This document shows positions 17,772 to 27,700 of a DNA stretch of 64,000 nucleotides, one piece after another. A model generated the notes under the pieces. It was given only the letters and a program-made list of their open reading frames with translations, had not been told where the DNA came from and did no database searches. The stretch lies in NCBI GenBank assembly GCA_021802055.1, contig JAKAAY010000001.1, positions 1 to 64,000 on the forward strand, given 5' to 3'. Numbering within the stretch: the stretch's first letter is position 1; each line of letters starts with the position of its first letter. This DNA comes from Thermoplasmata archaeon (lineage in GTDB: Archaea > Thermoplasmatota > Thermoplasmata > Thermoplasmatales > Thermoplasmataceae). Both the position numbers and the translations under genes were made by a program.

Positions 17772-17912
17772 CTGAAGGAACTCACAAAGAAGGAGATCAA
17801 GCAGATCCGCAAACTGTTGAAGCGAGGGATTGACGTCCCGGAGATTTGCCGGAAGTTTGGAATACCGCCAGAGGAGTGGAGAAACCAGGCCATAATGCAC
17901 GATTTCTTCTGA
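17772..17912 (+). CDS. 46-codon helix-turn-helix ORF with apparent CTG start
   Basis: An open frame from 17748 to TGA 17910-17912 contains no ATG, GTG or TTG near its start. From CTG 17772 it reads LKELTKKEIKQIRKLL, then a helix-turn-helix-like GIDVPEICRKFGIPPEEWRN. GAGGTG at 17759-17764 lies seven bases before the CTG, which is ideal Shine-Dalgarno spacing. The peptide composition is clearly protein-like. It is either a real small DNA-binding protein started at CTG or the 3' remnant of a lost gene. It follows the MarR gene by about 115 bases. Confidence 0.4.
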   Translation: MKELTKKEIKQIRKLLKRGIDVPEICRKFGIPPEEWRNQAIMHDFF

Positions 17913-18003
17913 TAGATTGAACCACCGAGCCGTCCGCTAAAGGACCTGGCATAACTTGCCCGGGTATGCCAACAAGAGTTTTAAAAGGTGTTTCGATAAG
18001 GAG

Positions 18004-18441
18004 TTGTTGAACAAGTTCCTTACATTTCTTGGTATAGCCGCCCTGGCACTATCTTCCCTGTCATTTGTTTATTCTCTATATTTTCCAGGGGTAATTATGC
18101 TTATCATCGGAGCGGTACTCCTGGCCAGGGAGATAAGGCCCCTCATGGCATCCAGAAGGATATCTGACATCACCTACAATAGCATAATAGAATCTGGCCT
18201 TGCGAGGATACAGAATGGTAATACTTCCATACAGAAAGAGCAGTTTGAGAAAGTTATGTCGATGATCAGGGATGTTCTATCCGCCCAGCAATACGTGCCA
18301 GAAATAGGATTTGATTCAGTTTATCTCCAGTACAACAGCGAGGTGCCTGCCTCTGGTGCCCTTAAGATCATCCAGTCTAGGGGAATAAAAGCTGATCTCA
18401 TGCAGGATAAATCCACCTGGAGGATCAGGATTCAGTTTTAG
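18004..18441 (+). CDS. Membrane-anchored protein of unknown function
   Basis: A 145-residue protein with a hydrophobic region at about 5-42 (two close helices) and a soluble charged C-terminal domain (about 55-145). The frame extends back to TTG 17956, but a TATA run TTTTAAAA at 17979-17986 lies about 22-25 bases before TTG 18004 and TTG 18007, so one of these is the likely leaderless start. No conserved motif is recognised. It stands alone between the MarR unit and the pirin gene. Confidence 0.55.
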   Translation: MLNKFLTFLGIAALALSSLSFVYSLYFPGVIMLIIGAVLLAREIRPLMASRRISDITYNSIIESGLARIQNGNTSIQKEQFEKVMSMIRDVLSAQQYVPEIGFDSVYLQYNSEVPASGALKIIQSRGIKADLMQDKSTWRIRIQF

Positions 18442-18530
18442 CATGGGGTTAGAGTTCACCGAGATCCCGGCGTAGTTCCTGATCCGTGCTGACAAACTAG
18501 AAATGCAAGAGGGACCTTATAAATCGGGGA

Positions 18531-19454
18531 GTGGAGACAATAAAACAGAAAGAAGTGAAGTCCGTTCTGGTTGGCAGGTGGACCATGGATGGGGCTGGCG
18601 TCAGGCTGAAAAGAATGTTCGGTTCCCCGGCAACGGTCCAGGCAACAGATCCATTCCTGCTCCTTGACAATTTCGGGTCTGACACACCCAAAGATTACGA
18701 AGCTGGCTTTCCCTGGCATCCCCATCGCGGGATAGAGACTGTAACCTATCTCCTGGAAGGGAAGGTGAAACATGAGGACAGCGTAGGAAACAGCGGCTAT
18801 ATCTATCCTGGCTACGCGCAGTGGATGACCTCCGGAAGCGGTATTTTTCACCAGGAGATGCCACAGGGGATCAGGGCAAATGATCCTGAAGATATACTCA
18901 AATCGACCGGATTTCCAGACCTGGTTTCCGGCCTCCAGCTATGGATAAACATCCCTGCAGAAGAGAAGATGAAAAATCCCATCTACAGGGACATCAAGAA
19001 GAACCAGATCCCCATCACCGGTGATCAGAGTGGAAACAGGATACGTGTCATAGCTGGAACGTTTGAGGATACCACCGGAGAGCACCAGTTTTCGGCCAAG
19101 GTAGCTCCCAGGTACCTGGACGTCTCCATGGCTAGGGAAGCAACGCTCCATATACCGGAGTCTGCTGGGAGGACGTCCATGGTTTTTGTTATTGGGGGGA
19201 GCGTGAAAGTCGGCAGTCATGAACAGGCCATCGGCACAGGTTCACTGTGTATACTATCTGATGCAGGAGACCAGATACAGCTAGAATCCAGTACAGAGGG
19301 GGCAAGGATTATCATGTTCAGCGGAAAAAAACTTGGCGAAAGTGTGGCATGGCATGGCCCTATTGTCATGAACACACAGGAGCAGTTGGTGGAAGCCATT
19401 CAGGATCTAAGGAATGGAACATTTGTAAGAAGCAGGGAACCTGTCTTTCTTTGA
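18531..19454 (+). CDS. Pirin family cupin protein
   Basis: A 307-residue protein with two cupin domains. The signature HPHRGIETVTYLLEG carries the metal-binding His residues, and GAGVRLKRMFG near residue 22 is the usual pirin start. Bacterial and archaeal pirins include quercetin 2,3-dioxygenases and redox regulators; which applies here cannot be told. GTG 18531 is taken as start because it gives the normal family length; a TATA-like CTTATAAAT lies only about 12 bases before it, so a slightly later start is possible. Confidence 0.88.
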   Translation: METIKQKEVKSVLVGRWTMDGAGVRLKRMFGSPATVQATDPFLLLDNFGSDTPKDYEAGFPWHPHRGIETVTYLLEGKVKHEDSVGNSGYIYPGYAQWMTSGSGIFHQEMPQGIRANDPEDILKSTGFPDLVSGLQLWINIPAEEKMKNPIYRDIKKNQIPITGDQSGNRIRVIAGTFEDTTGEHQFSAKVAPRYLDVSMAREATLHIPESAGRTSMVFVIGGSVKVGSHEQAIGTGSLCILSDAGDQIQLESSTEGARIIMFSGKKLGESVAWHGPIVMNTQEQLVEAIQDLRNGTFVRSREPVFL

Positions 19455-19527
19455 TCCGACCCACGTCGGTCCACTCCTGATGTAAACGACAAAAAGCTAT
19501 CTATTGGCATACGCAATCAACAACCGG

Positions 19528-20196
19528 ATGATCAATCTCATAATTGCAGATTCAGAACTTGAGACCGTACCGCCAGAGATGCTTGATGACTATGCTATCA
19601 GAAAGATGGCAAAGCAATCCGGGAAAAGAGCAGGTGAAATGCTGCTGGATTCCAATTTCATGCATGCGGCCATAGAGAGGCATTTTCCGGGAAAATCTAC
19701 GAGATTCGGAAGACCCGATATTTTCTACCTGTTACTCAACGTGGCAATGGATTCAATTACAAACAGGAGAGGGCATCTCAGGGTGTACATTCATACAAAG
19801 CATGATGAGATTATTAGTGTCGATCGGGGAGTGCGCCTCCCGAAATCGTACAACAGGTTTGCCGGCTTGATGGAAGACCTGTTCAGAAAGAGAAAAATAG
19901 AAAGCGGTGGGAAAGAGCTCCTATCCATACGCAAGGGGACGCTCAAGGACGCCGTCATTTCCACGGGAGCAGATGCCAATATAATACTCGCCCCAGGCCC
20001 CGGCAGATCAAGACCCATGGAATTTCTTTCCCGCAAGGGGACGTTAAATGTCATAATCGGCGGTTTTACTGAAGGGGATTACGCCTCAGATATCAGCGAA
20101 ATGGGGGAGAAATTTTCAATCTTTGAGGATGAACTCACTATATGGACTGTAGCCTCCGAGATACTGGTTTCCTATGAGATCTTAAATGATCTTTGA
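19528..20196 (+). CDS. nep1: Nep1/Emg1 rRNA pseudouridine N1-methyltransferase
   Basis: A SPOUT-class methyltransferase of 222 residues that methylates N1 of a pseudouridine in 16S rRNA during small-subunit assembly. Family marks are INLIIADSELETVP at the start, RPDIFYLLLNVAMDS, GHLRVYIHTKHDEII, the RLPKSYNRFAGLMEDL segment, and the knot region with GGFTEGDY. The frame opens at TTG 19504, but ATG 19528 gives the standard N-terminus of the family and is used here. It converges on the aldo/keto reductase gene. Confidence 0.93.
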   Translation: MINLIIADSELETVPPEMLDDYAIRKMAKQSGKRAGEMLLDSNFMHAAIERHFPGKSTRFGRPDIFYLLLNVAMDSITNRRGHLRVYIHTKHDEIISVDRGVRLPKSYNRFAGLMEDLFRKRKIESGGKELLSIRKGTLKDAVISTGADANIILAPGPGRSRPMEFLSRKGTLNVIIGGFTEGDYASDISEMGEKFSIFEDELTIWTVASEILVSYEILNDL

Positions 20197-20264
20197 TCAA
20201 TTCGGGCACTCCCAAAGGGAAATGGCGTACATGGGATCCTGTGATCCAGCGCCAACAGGAACTT

Positions 20265-21278
20265 TCATGATAGTTCCCTTTCCCTCATCTGCTGCTCTTC
20301 AGATGCGGCGTCGTACGGGTATGTTACATCCATGGCGCTCGCCTCGTCAATTTCCCTCAAATGGCTGCGGCTCAGACTCCATCCTGCGGAACCAATGTTC
20401 TCTGCAAGCTGTACTTTGTCCCTTGCGCCTGTGATAGGGCTGGTTATTGACCTGTTCCCCATGACCCAGTTCAGTGCGATCTGAGCCCTTGTTTTGCCGA
20501 TCTCCTGAGAGATTCTGGACAATACGGCCAAAATCCTCCTGGTTCTGTCATTTTCGAATTTCATGTACATTGTAGGATTCCTGGAGTCTCCTGCCCTAGT
20601 TCCCTTTGGTGCCTTAGAGATTCCATCAACATATTTTCCAGAGAGAATACCTCCAGCTATGGGGCTCCACGGAAGCACCGCTATTCCTTCGCTGGAAGCC
20701 ATGGGAAGTATCTCAAATTCAGTGGCACGGACCACCAGGCTGTACTGCGGTTGAATGCTCACAGGCTCATGCCATCCCCTTAGCCTGCACATCTGAAGGG
20801 CTTTCTCGAACTGCCAGGCCCGGAAGTTGCTTACCCCCATGTATCTAATCTTTCCATCCTCTATGAGCGAGTTCAGGGTTGAAAGGGTCTCCTCCATTGG
20901 GGTAAGTGGATCCCACGCATGAAGCTGGAACAGGTCAATATAGTCCGTGCCGAGGCGGTTCAAACTCTCGCTGACAGAATGCATCAGGTGCTTGCGGGAT
21001 AACCCAACACTGTTGGCATGTGGACCTGTCCGGAACCTGCCCTTTGTGGCTATTACCAGACTTTCCCTGTCCTGCCTCGACAGCCACTTTCCTATTATCT
21101 TCTCGGAGTTTCCCTGCGAGTAGACATCGGCTGTGTCAATAAAATTCCCATCCTCGGCAGTAAACTGATCGAGCATTGAGTGACTTTCCTCCTCTGGCGT
21201 AGTCCAACCGAATGTCATTGTCCCAAGACAGAGTTCGCTAACCAGTACTCCGGTGCTGCCCAGCCTCTTCATTTTCAT
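20265..21278 (-). CDS. Aldo/keto reductase
   Basis: A 337-residue NADPH-dependent oxidoreductase of the AKR superfamily. The catalytic tetrad is visible: Asp and Tyr in FIDTADVYSQG, Lys in VIATKGRF, His in LFQLHAWD. The cofactor-binding end has SPITGARDKVQLAEN. Length and the opening RLGSTGVLVSELCLGTMTFG are typical of the tyrosine-auxotrophy-suppressor/YajO type. The substrate is unknown. It is a single gene, transcribed away from S15, with a 134-base divergent intergenic region. Confidence 0.93.
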   Translation of the reverse strand: MKMKRLGSTGVLVSELCLGTMTFGWTTPEEESHSMLDQFTAEDGNFIDTADVYSQGNSEKIIGKWLSRQDRESLVIATKGRFRTGPHANSVGLSRKHLMHSVSESLNRLGTDYIDLFQLHAWDPLTPMEETLSTLNSLIEDGKIRYMGVSNFRAWQFEKALQMCRLRGWHEPVSIQPQYSLVVRATEFEILPMASSEGIAVLPWSPIAGGILSGKYVDGISKAPKGTRAGDSRNPTMYMKFENDRTRRILAVLSRISQEIGKTRAQIALNWVMGNRSITSPITGARDKVQLAENIGSAGWSLSRSHLREIDEASAMDVTYPYDAASEEQQMRERELS

Positions 21279-21412
21279 AAGTTATCATTGCAAATTCGCA
21301 TATACTCTTTTTTGCATTTAGCATAACCTCCCTTAATCATCACCTTCCATTGATCTTTTCCGCAAAAGTTAAATTAATGGAAAAGCAATCAGCCCTGAAC
21401 GGTAGGTAGCAA

Positions 21413-21853
21413 ATGGCAAGAATGCATTCCAGAAAGAGAGGCAAATCAGGTTCGCATAAAGATTATACTGAGGATCCAAGGAAGTTCGTTACACATTCAG
21501 ACACCGAAATAGTCGATACTTTGGTTGCGCTTAAGAAGGACGGATTGACCAAATCGCAGATCGGCATAAAGCTCAGAGATCAGTACGGTGTAGCCAGCAC
21601 CAAGGCAATCCTGGGAAAGAAGGTGGGTGAGATACTTAAGGAAAATGGGCTCCAGGACCAGGTACCTGAGGACCTTATGCACCTTATTAAAAAATACCAG
21701 AATGCAAGCAGGCACAACGCAATAAATACAAAGGACAGGGCAAGCATAAGGAGTGCCGCTCTCATCATGAGTAAAATACTCAGGCTGGTTAGGTACTATA
21801 AATCCAATGGATACATTCCCAGAGAATGGAACCTTGACAAAGTAATAAGATAG
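21413..21853 (+). CDS. rps15: Ribosomal protein uS15
   Basis: A 146-residue small-subunit protein. It opens MARMHSRKRGKSGS as archaeal and eukaryotic S15 does, with the extra N-terminal domain, and has the core SRHNAINTKDRASIRSA and the ending IPREWNLDKVIR region. It binds 16S rRNA in the central domain. Its stop codon directly touches the start of the RecJ-like gene, so the two are one operon. Confidence 0.97.
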   Translation: MARMHSRKRGKSGSHKDYTEDPRKFVTHSDTEIVDTLVALKKDGLTKSQIGIKLRDQYGVASTKAILGKKVGEILKENGLQDQVPEDLMHLIKKYQNASRHNAINTKDRASIRSAALIMSKILRLVRYYKSNGYIPREWNLDKVIR

Positions 21854-23206
21854 ATGCTGGCTGAAATCCTTGATCCTGCTTTCCTGGATGCCCTGCATTC
21901 TGCGGCTGAAAAGATCAGGGGAGAGAGCGAATTCAGAATTATAGCGCACTATGATGGCGACGGTACCAGCGCAGGAATCATACTGGCCAGGGCTCTTCTG
22001 AAGTTATCAAAGAGATTTCATCTCGGATACATCAAGAATCTTGGAGCGGATTCCTTCAGGGACAGGATACAGGAAGAGAAGGACCTCCCTACCATCATTG
22101 TGGATGCTGGTTCCGATCAGTTAAGATTCGTTCCCGATGTTCAGGACATCATTGTGCTTGACCATCATTTTTACCAGAAGTCCAGTTCAAAGGCACTCAA
22201 CATAAATGCCAGAGATTATGATATTGACGGCACCAGAGAAGCCTGTGGATCCACTATGGCTTACTTAATGGCTCTAACGCTAGATGACCATAACAGCGAT
22301 CTCTTTCCGTTCTTCCTTGCCGGAGTCATAGCAGATAAGCAGGATATAGGGGGGCTGAGAGGCCTCAACGGAAAACTTGAGGAAGCTTATGGTTCGAAGT
22401 ACCAGAAGGTGCACTCACTGAACCTTGAGGGAGAGAATCTCCTGGACGCACTATCATATTCAACTGACCCATTCTTTAATAACATCTCCGGAAACAGTGA
22501 AAACAGTAAAAAGCTGCTGAGGGAGACCGGTATTGAGATTTCCAAGCCACCACTTGATCTTACAGAAGATGAGAAGAGAATCCTTGCCAGAAAGCTTTCC
22601 TTCAGCATGGTGAGCCAGGGCGTAAGCAGCGAGGCGTTGAAATATCTGGAGTCTGATGTTTACAGGTTCCCGACATATGGGTTTTCGTCCAAGGAGATCA
22701 GTTCTATTATTGACGGAAACGCGAAGATTGACAAAAACTCAGTTGCCGTGCAGTACTTCCTGGGGGACCGGAGGGTAAAGAAGGAATGCATGGACAATTG
22801 GAAGATCTTCAAGAGCAAACTCATTGACTACTCCTACAGATCCCTCAAAGAGATGTTTCAGGAGACAAACCTGAGGTACTTTTATGCCCCTGAGTCAGAG
22901 ATGGCAGGTGCTATCAGCGGGCTTCTCATGCTTTACCTTCTTCCCCAGGATAAGCCAGTCATAGGATTCAGCGTAAGTGATGGCACTGCAAAGGTTTCAG
23001 GGAGAGGTACCAGAAAACAGGTTGAGAAAGGCTTGAATCTATCCGTTGTTCTCAAGAATGCTGCCCAATCCGTTGGCGGAGAAGGCGGAGGGCATGATAT
23101 TGCTGCAGGAGCCAGTATACCATCTGAAAAGGTGAAGCAGTTCCTTGAGGTTGCAAATTCAATTGTCCGAGAGCAGCTTCCCTCTTCTGGATCACGCACG
23201 GACTGA
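21854..23206 (+). CDS. DHH-family RecJ-like single-strand exonuclease
   Basis: A 450-residue protein of the archaeal RecJ/GAN group. Motif I is HYDGDGTSAG (32-41, with D34 and D36) and motif III is LDHH near residue 100. The DHHA1 part ends with VGGEGGGHDIAAGASIP. Members degrade single-stranded DNA or RNA, and some bind the replicative helicase as Cdc45-like partners (GAN with GINS). It begins immediately after the S15 stop. Confidence 0.92.
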   Translation: MLAEILDPAFLDALHSAAEKIRGESEFRIIAHYDGDGTSAGIILARALLKLSKRFHLGYIKNLGADSFRDRIQEEKDLPTIIVDAGSDQLRFVPDVQDIIVLDHHFYQKSSSKALNINARDYDIDGTREACGSTMAYLMALTLDDHNSDLFPFFLAGVIADKQDIGGLRGLNGKLEEAYGSKYQKVHSLNLEGENLLDALSYSTDPFFNNISGNSENSKKLLRETGIEISKPPLDLTEDEKRILARKLSFSMVSQGVSSEALKYLESDVYRFPTYGFSSKEISSIIDGNAKIDKNSVAVQYFLGDRRVKKECMDNWKIFKSKLIDYSYRSLKEMFQETNLRYFYAPESEMAGAISGLLMLYLLPQDKPVIGFSVSDGTAKVSGRGTRKQVEKGLNLSVVLKNAAQSVGGEGGGHDIAAGASIPSEKVKQFLEVANSIVREQLPSSGSRTD

Positions 23207-23221
23207 AATTTCTGGCTCATT

Positions 23222-23899
23222 ATGAAAAAGATTATGCATAATGCAGCCATTATAGAATGGATGCATCGGTTGGGAATCTTTACCTCCGACTTCAGGTTCT
23301 ACCATGATGCCGTCAAATTGTTGAAGGAATGGTCTCTGCCTTTTGAAAGCCTGGAGTCAAGGGAGTCGGTCCCCGGTGATGTTCTTGCGGTTCTGACCTC
23401 TGAAAGGGATGAGTTCGAGGTTGAGAAGCAGGTCAGGGGGGCCAATGCTCTTCAGGCACTGCGCAGGTCTTTACCCAGACTGGTTGGAAAAACAGTCTTT
23501 GCAAGAATAGTCATAGGCATAGATCCTGGACCGAAGCCTGGTGTCGCGGTTGTATGCGACGGTGTTGTATCAGAAGCCCTGGAGATCTCAGCTCTGAGCG
23601 TTCTTCCTGATTACATCTCTGGCGTTCTGGCAGATTATCCTTACATTGACCTTTTTGCAATGGTGGGCAATGGTGACAAGCCAAACCGTGACGTGATTGT
23701 TGAATCTATGCGCAAGCTGGGGGTTAGAGTGATCATTGTGGATGAAAGGAGCACCACCATTCCCCACAAGAGAGAGAATAACGCCCTTTCTGCAGCAATA
23801 ATAGCCATGGCCCAGGACAGGAAATATGACCCCAGAGCGAGGGGGAGAGAACTTTCCAACGTAGAAAAGAAGTTCGTGACCTTCAGGGCCGTTCTTTAG
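23222..23899 (+). CDS. RuvC/YqgF-like RNase H-fold protein, predicted nuclease
   Basis: The protein has 225 residues. The N-terminal 90 form an unassigned domain. From 96 comes an RNase H-like core: IVIGIDPGPKPGVAVV (D101 in the first strand), a later VDERSTT (acidic residue of the second motif), and ENNALSAAIIAM in the final helix, where RuvC-type enzymes usually have Asp. The last acid appears replaced by Asn, so activity is uncertain. It follows the RecJ-like gene by 15 bases and is probably co-transcribed, which suggests nucleic-acid repair or processing. Confidence 0.7.
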   Translation: MKKIMHNAAIIEWMHRLGIFTSDFRFYHDAVKLLKEWSLPFESLESRESVPGDVLAVLTSERDEFEVEKQVRGANALQALRRSLPRLVGKTVFARIVIGIDPGPKPGVAVVCDGVVSEALEISALSVLPDYISGVLADYPYIDLFAMVGNGDKPNRDVIVESMRKLGVRVIIVDERSTTIPHKRENNALSAAIIAMAQDRKYDPRARGRELSNVEKKFVTFRAVL

Positions 23900-23908
23900 A
23901 CCACAATA

Positions 23909-24724
23909 CTACTTTTTCCACTTTGGTTTCCGTGGAAGATTTCTTGGCCTGGAGCCCGCAATAAGTACCATGAACGCCATGAAGGCAACCACGGCGGCAG
24001 CCACGTAATAAATCCATGTGAAGTCCGGAGGAGTACCATAATAGAACTGAGAACTGTAGGATGTCTGCCCGTCAACCTTAGCAGAGGGGTTGTTCACAAG
24101 TATGCTGAGGGTATGCGTTCCAGTGGAAAGCTGGGGAGGAATGACTTCTATGCTCACCTGTGTGCTCGAATAAGGAGCGATCTTCGCCACCACTTTGGTG
24201 CCGAGAGAGACACCGTCGATCTCAAAATTGACCGTGGTATTCCTTATGGGAATTCCAGAGGGGTTTGATATAAGTGCATTGAGAGTCATGGGGTACATAA
24301 CCTGAATGCTCACGCTGGCCGTTGCGTTAACATAGCCATTGGTGCCAGATGCCTGGGCCTCAGCAAAAATGGTTACTGTGCCATTGGAGTTTGGCATTAC
24401 GATTGACTGATTGAAATTACCCGCTGTTGCATTATAAAAATGATAATACGGCTGCGGTCCTAGCCCTGAAAGATTGTAACCAGAAATGAATATTGTCAGA
24501 CTGTAGTTGGTGAATCCATATGTCAGATTTGCGAATAATGTGATGTTCTGGCCAAAATACGCTCTAGTAGGGCTCGAAAGGTGGAGATTAAATATATTTG
24601 GGGTAAGTGCTGCGGGCTGCGAAGCTGTTGAATCGGCGTGATTATAATCCACAACTGGCGTGGAATATGTAACCAGAAGCATTGCGGCGATGAGTAGCAG
24701 AATAAATCCTGCAATCCACTTCAA
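23909..24724 (-). CDS. Membrane-anchored extracellular beta protein coupled to AglB
   Basis: A 271-residue protein. A hydrophobic signal/anchor (about 5-20) is followed by an exported beta-rich region (about 45-235) with many N-x-S/T sites and Ig-like strands, then a transmembrane helix (about 240-260) and a basic cytoplasmic tail RPRNLPRKPKWKK. Its ATG overlaps the AglB stop (ATGA, 24724-24721), so it is translated with AglB. It may assist or be a product of the glycosylation machinery. No family is recognised. Confidence 0.65.
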   Translation of the reverse strand: MKWIAGFILLLIAAMLLVTYSTPVVDYNHADSTASQPAALTPNIFNLHLSSPTRAYFGQNITLFANLTYGFTNYSLTIFISGYNLSGLGPQPYYHFYNATAGNFNQSIVMPNSNGTVTIFAEAQASGTNGYVNATASVSIQVMYPMTLNALISNPSGIPIRNTTVNFEIDGVSLGTKVVAKIAPYSSTQVSIEVIPPQLSTGTHTLSILVNNPSAKVDGQTSYSSQFYYGTPPDFTWIYYVAAAVVAFMAFMVLIAGSRPRNLPRKPKWKK

Positions 24725-27700
24725 CGGTTCCTCCTCCCCCTAATTGAAGCGGCAATAAGACCAGCTATCACCGCTGCAGCGATTATCACAACGCCTATGA
24801 TAAGCGAATCGTATGGGTTACCAGTATAGTTTGCAAGTACTGAACTGCCGCCAGGATAGGGTTTTATCACTGGAGGAGGCGCATAGCTCGGCGTAAGTGT
24901 GAGATGTATCCAACCGCCCTTGTAATAGCCTGAGATTGCGATCGAGGGGATATTTTGAGGCTTGGAGGTGTTCGGATACATCTGTAGATACAGGTCCAAT
25001 GAGGAGTTTCCATTCACGGAAACGTTTGTCACTTTTGAGCCCAGGTAGTAGAAGCTGAAGGACCAGGACTCGTTATCCACAACTGAAGTGTTGGCAAAAA
25101 GGCTTACGTTGACCAGAGAATTGCCGCTGTTCTTGATGGTGAAAGGTACCAGGATGCTCTCGTTTGTGGGAACACCATATGTGTTGATCGAGGTCAACGA
25201 GGCAGAATAGAATGGATTAACCGTAATGTTAAGCACCTCCTTGACCGAGCCCTGTGAATAGTTCATGAAGAATGGTACTGCGTTGAGGCCCGATGGGGCG
25301 CCGTGTGGGACATTCAGAGTAACGTTGACATTCTTCCAAACCCCCGGTTGGATGTACACACTGCCTGGATCAAAACTCATGGCCCAGGAAGAATTAGCCG
25401 TGCCAAACGTGAGGTTCACGGGACTCAGCCCCCTATTCGTCACATTGAAGGTATAATTCACCTGGGAGGTAACATTAGCAGTTGCAACCTTACTCAACTG
25501 CTTGAAGTTCAGGTTGTACTGGTTTGAAAGGGTCAGTGAAATGACAATGGATCCGTTCTTTCCTACGTAAGTATAGTAGGTCGAGTTATAATAGGCTGTT
25601 TTATTGCCGCCGGGATAAGGCATACTACTCTTGACCGAGCTCGTAAAATTGTACGTCCCAGATGGCAGCAACAGGGAACTCTGCGTCGTGTTAAACTGGT
25701 ACTTGGTGGTATTGGTACTGATTATCACGTCAGTATTCAGGATGGTCATATTCTTTACTACAGACAGATCTACAGTGTATGCCCGGACAAGTTGCACGTT
25801 GTAATTGTATTTGCCTGTGACAGGCACGCTAACGTTGACGAAGTCTCCGACTCCTGTAAGGTTGTTAAACGCATACAGGATATTGTTTCCAGGCGATACA
25901 TAGACCGTGTAGTTTCCTGCCGAATTAGAATTTGAATAGTTCAGAACATTGCCTGTCTGACCTATCACCTCAACCTTTGTGAATCCCTGAGGGCTGTTCA
26001 GGAAACTGGTACTGCCATATAGTTCCACATACACGTTGGTGAGGGTGCTGCTCACCTTGACAGAAAGACTGCTGGATGAAATGTTGAAATGCTGTGAGCC
26101 GGAAGCGACAAAGGTTCCGGAGGAATTGCTCAAGAGATAGTTGTAAACTACAGCGTAGGATCCAACGGGGAGATTGTAACTGCCCTGAGTCAAGTTGATT
26201 GATATTGAACCGGAAGTTAGCCTGTATGTTCCCTCAGATAATCCAAGAGAATTGCTGAATTTCACGAAATAGGAGGTCTGGAAGTTTACTGTGAAAGACG
26301 CGTTCTCAAAAATATAAATCTCAGTAAGGTTTGAACCGCCGCTGCCGGATGCGTACAGATAGTAATTGCCCGTAGGCACTGAGTTATAGTTTTGAACCAT
26401 TGTCCCGTTGGTGTAAAAGAGTTTGGAGTTGAGACTTCCGATAACGTTAATGGAAGAATAGGTTATCACATTGAGATAAGCAGTTCCATTACTAGCTGTA
26501 GGTATTGTAAGTATGCTGTAAGTCGGTTTGACTTTGGCCGAAGGGCTTGTGATATTTACCCAATAGGAACCGGGCATTATTGAGCCTCTTGCAACACCAC
26601 TTGATATGGTCAGATTGTAATGAATGCTGCCTGACAGTTCCAGTTCTCCATTCAGTGGAATTGCGTTTCCATTTGATTCCAGGTTAAATGTCACGTTTTT
26701 TACCTTTGGTTGGACAGGAATATCCTGCACGAAACTGCTGAGGCTGGAATATTGTACACCGACCGTGGTTTTATCATAGGCAGTAGATATTGTAGTTGCT
26801 GAAGTAGAGCCGTTTGCGAAGTCCGGGTAGAAGAGTGTTGCCGTACCGTTCACGTTTGTAACGCTATAATAGAGAGGGATGCTGTAACTTGAAGCCTCCA
26901 CTATTGCCCCCACGACGGCAGACTTCGAATTTAACCCCTGATACACGTTGGGGTTGTAGAGCCCTACAGTCGTAGCTTCTTGAACACCCATCAAGAGTTT
27001 CAGTGTCCTTTCGCTTACAAGGGTAAGCTGGGTGAAATTATAGTACAACTTGCCAACGGATATTCCACTTGCAGAAATGTAATATGTTCCACTTGGCAGT
27101 GAAATATTCCATGTTCCATTTGTCCCAAACCCGTAGCTCAAAAGTGTGTTGGAGGATATGATTTCATAGGTTCCAGAGAAAGTGATGTTGGTCGAAATCG
27201 CACCGCTTATGCTCAGATTGTAGCTGGGTGAAGGAGTTATGGAAAGAGTTGTGTCGTTCGTAAGCTGTATAGTGCTTGCATATGCCATATCACCTTGACT
27301 GAAATAGATCGTGTAAACGCCCACAGGTACCACTGTATTGAAATTACCACTGGGGGAGATTGCGGCCGTCAGTTGATAGTTGACATTTCCATTGCTGTAC
27401 AGATACAGTGTTCCCGGCGCATTAACACCAAGAACATGCCCCGTGAGCTTAACGGACATTTCAGGGGTCAGATTCAAGCTGTTGTTGAGGTTCCAGGTTG
27501 GAAAATCAACGGTTATAAATTGAGTGGAGGTGTTTGACCCAATTCCCTGCACTGTGTACTTCCCGGGCGTCACCCAGATGCTGGATGATCCGTTGAAGTT
27601 GGTTAAATTTGAGAACACCTGTCCGTGGCCGCTTGCAGTGATCTTGTAGCCTTGAAGCCTGTTTCCATTGTATGATACATTCATGTATAATGAGTCAAAC

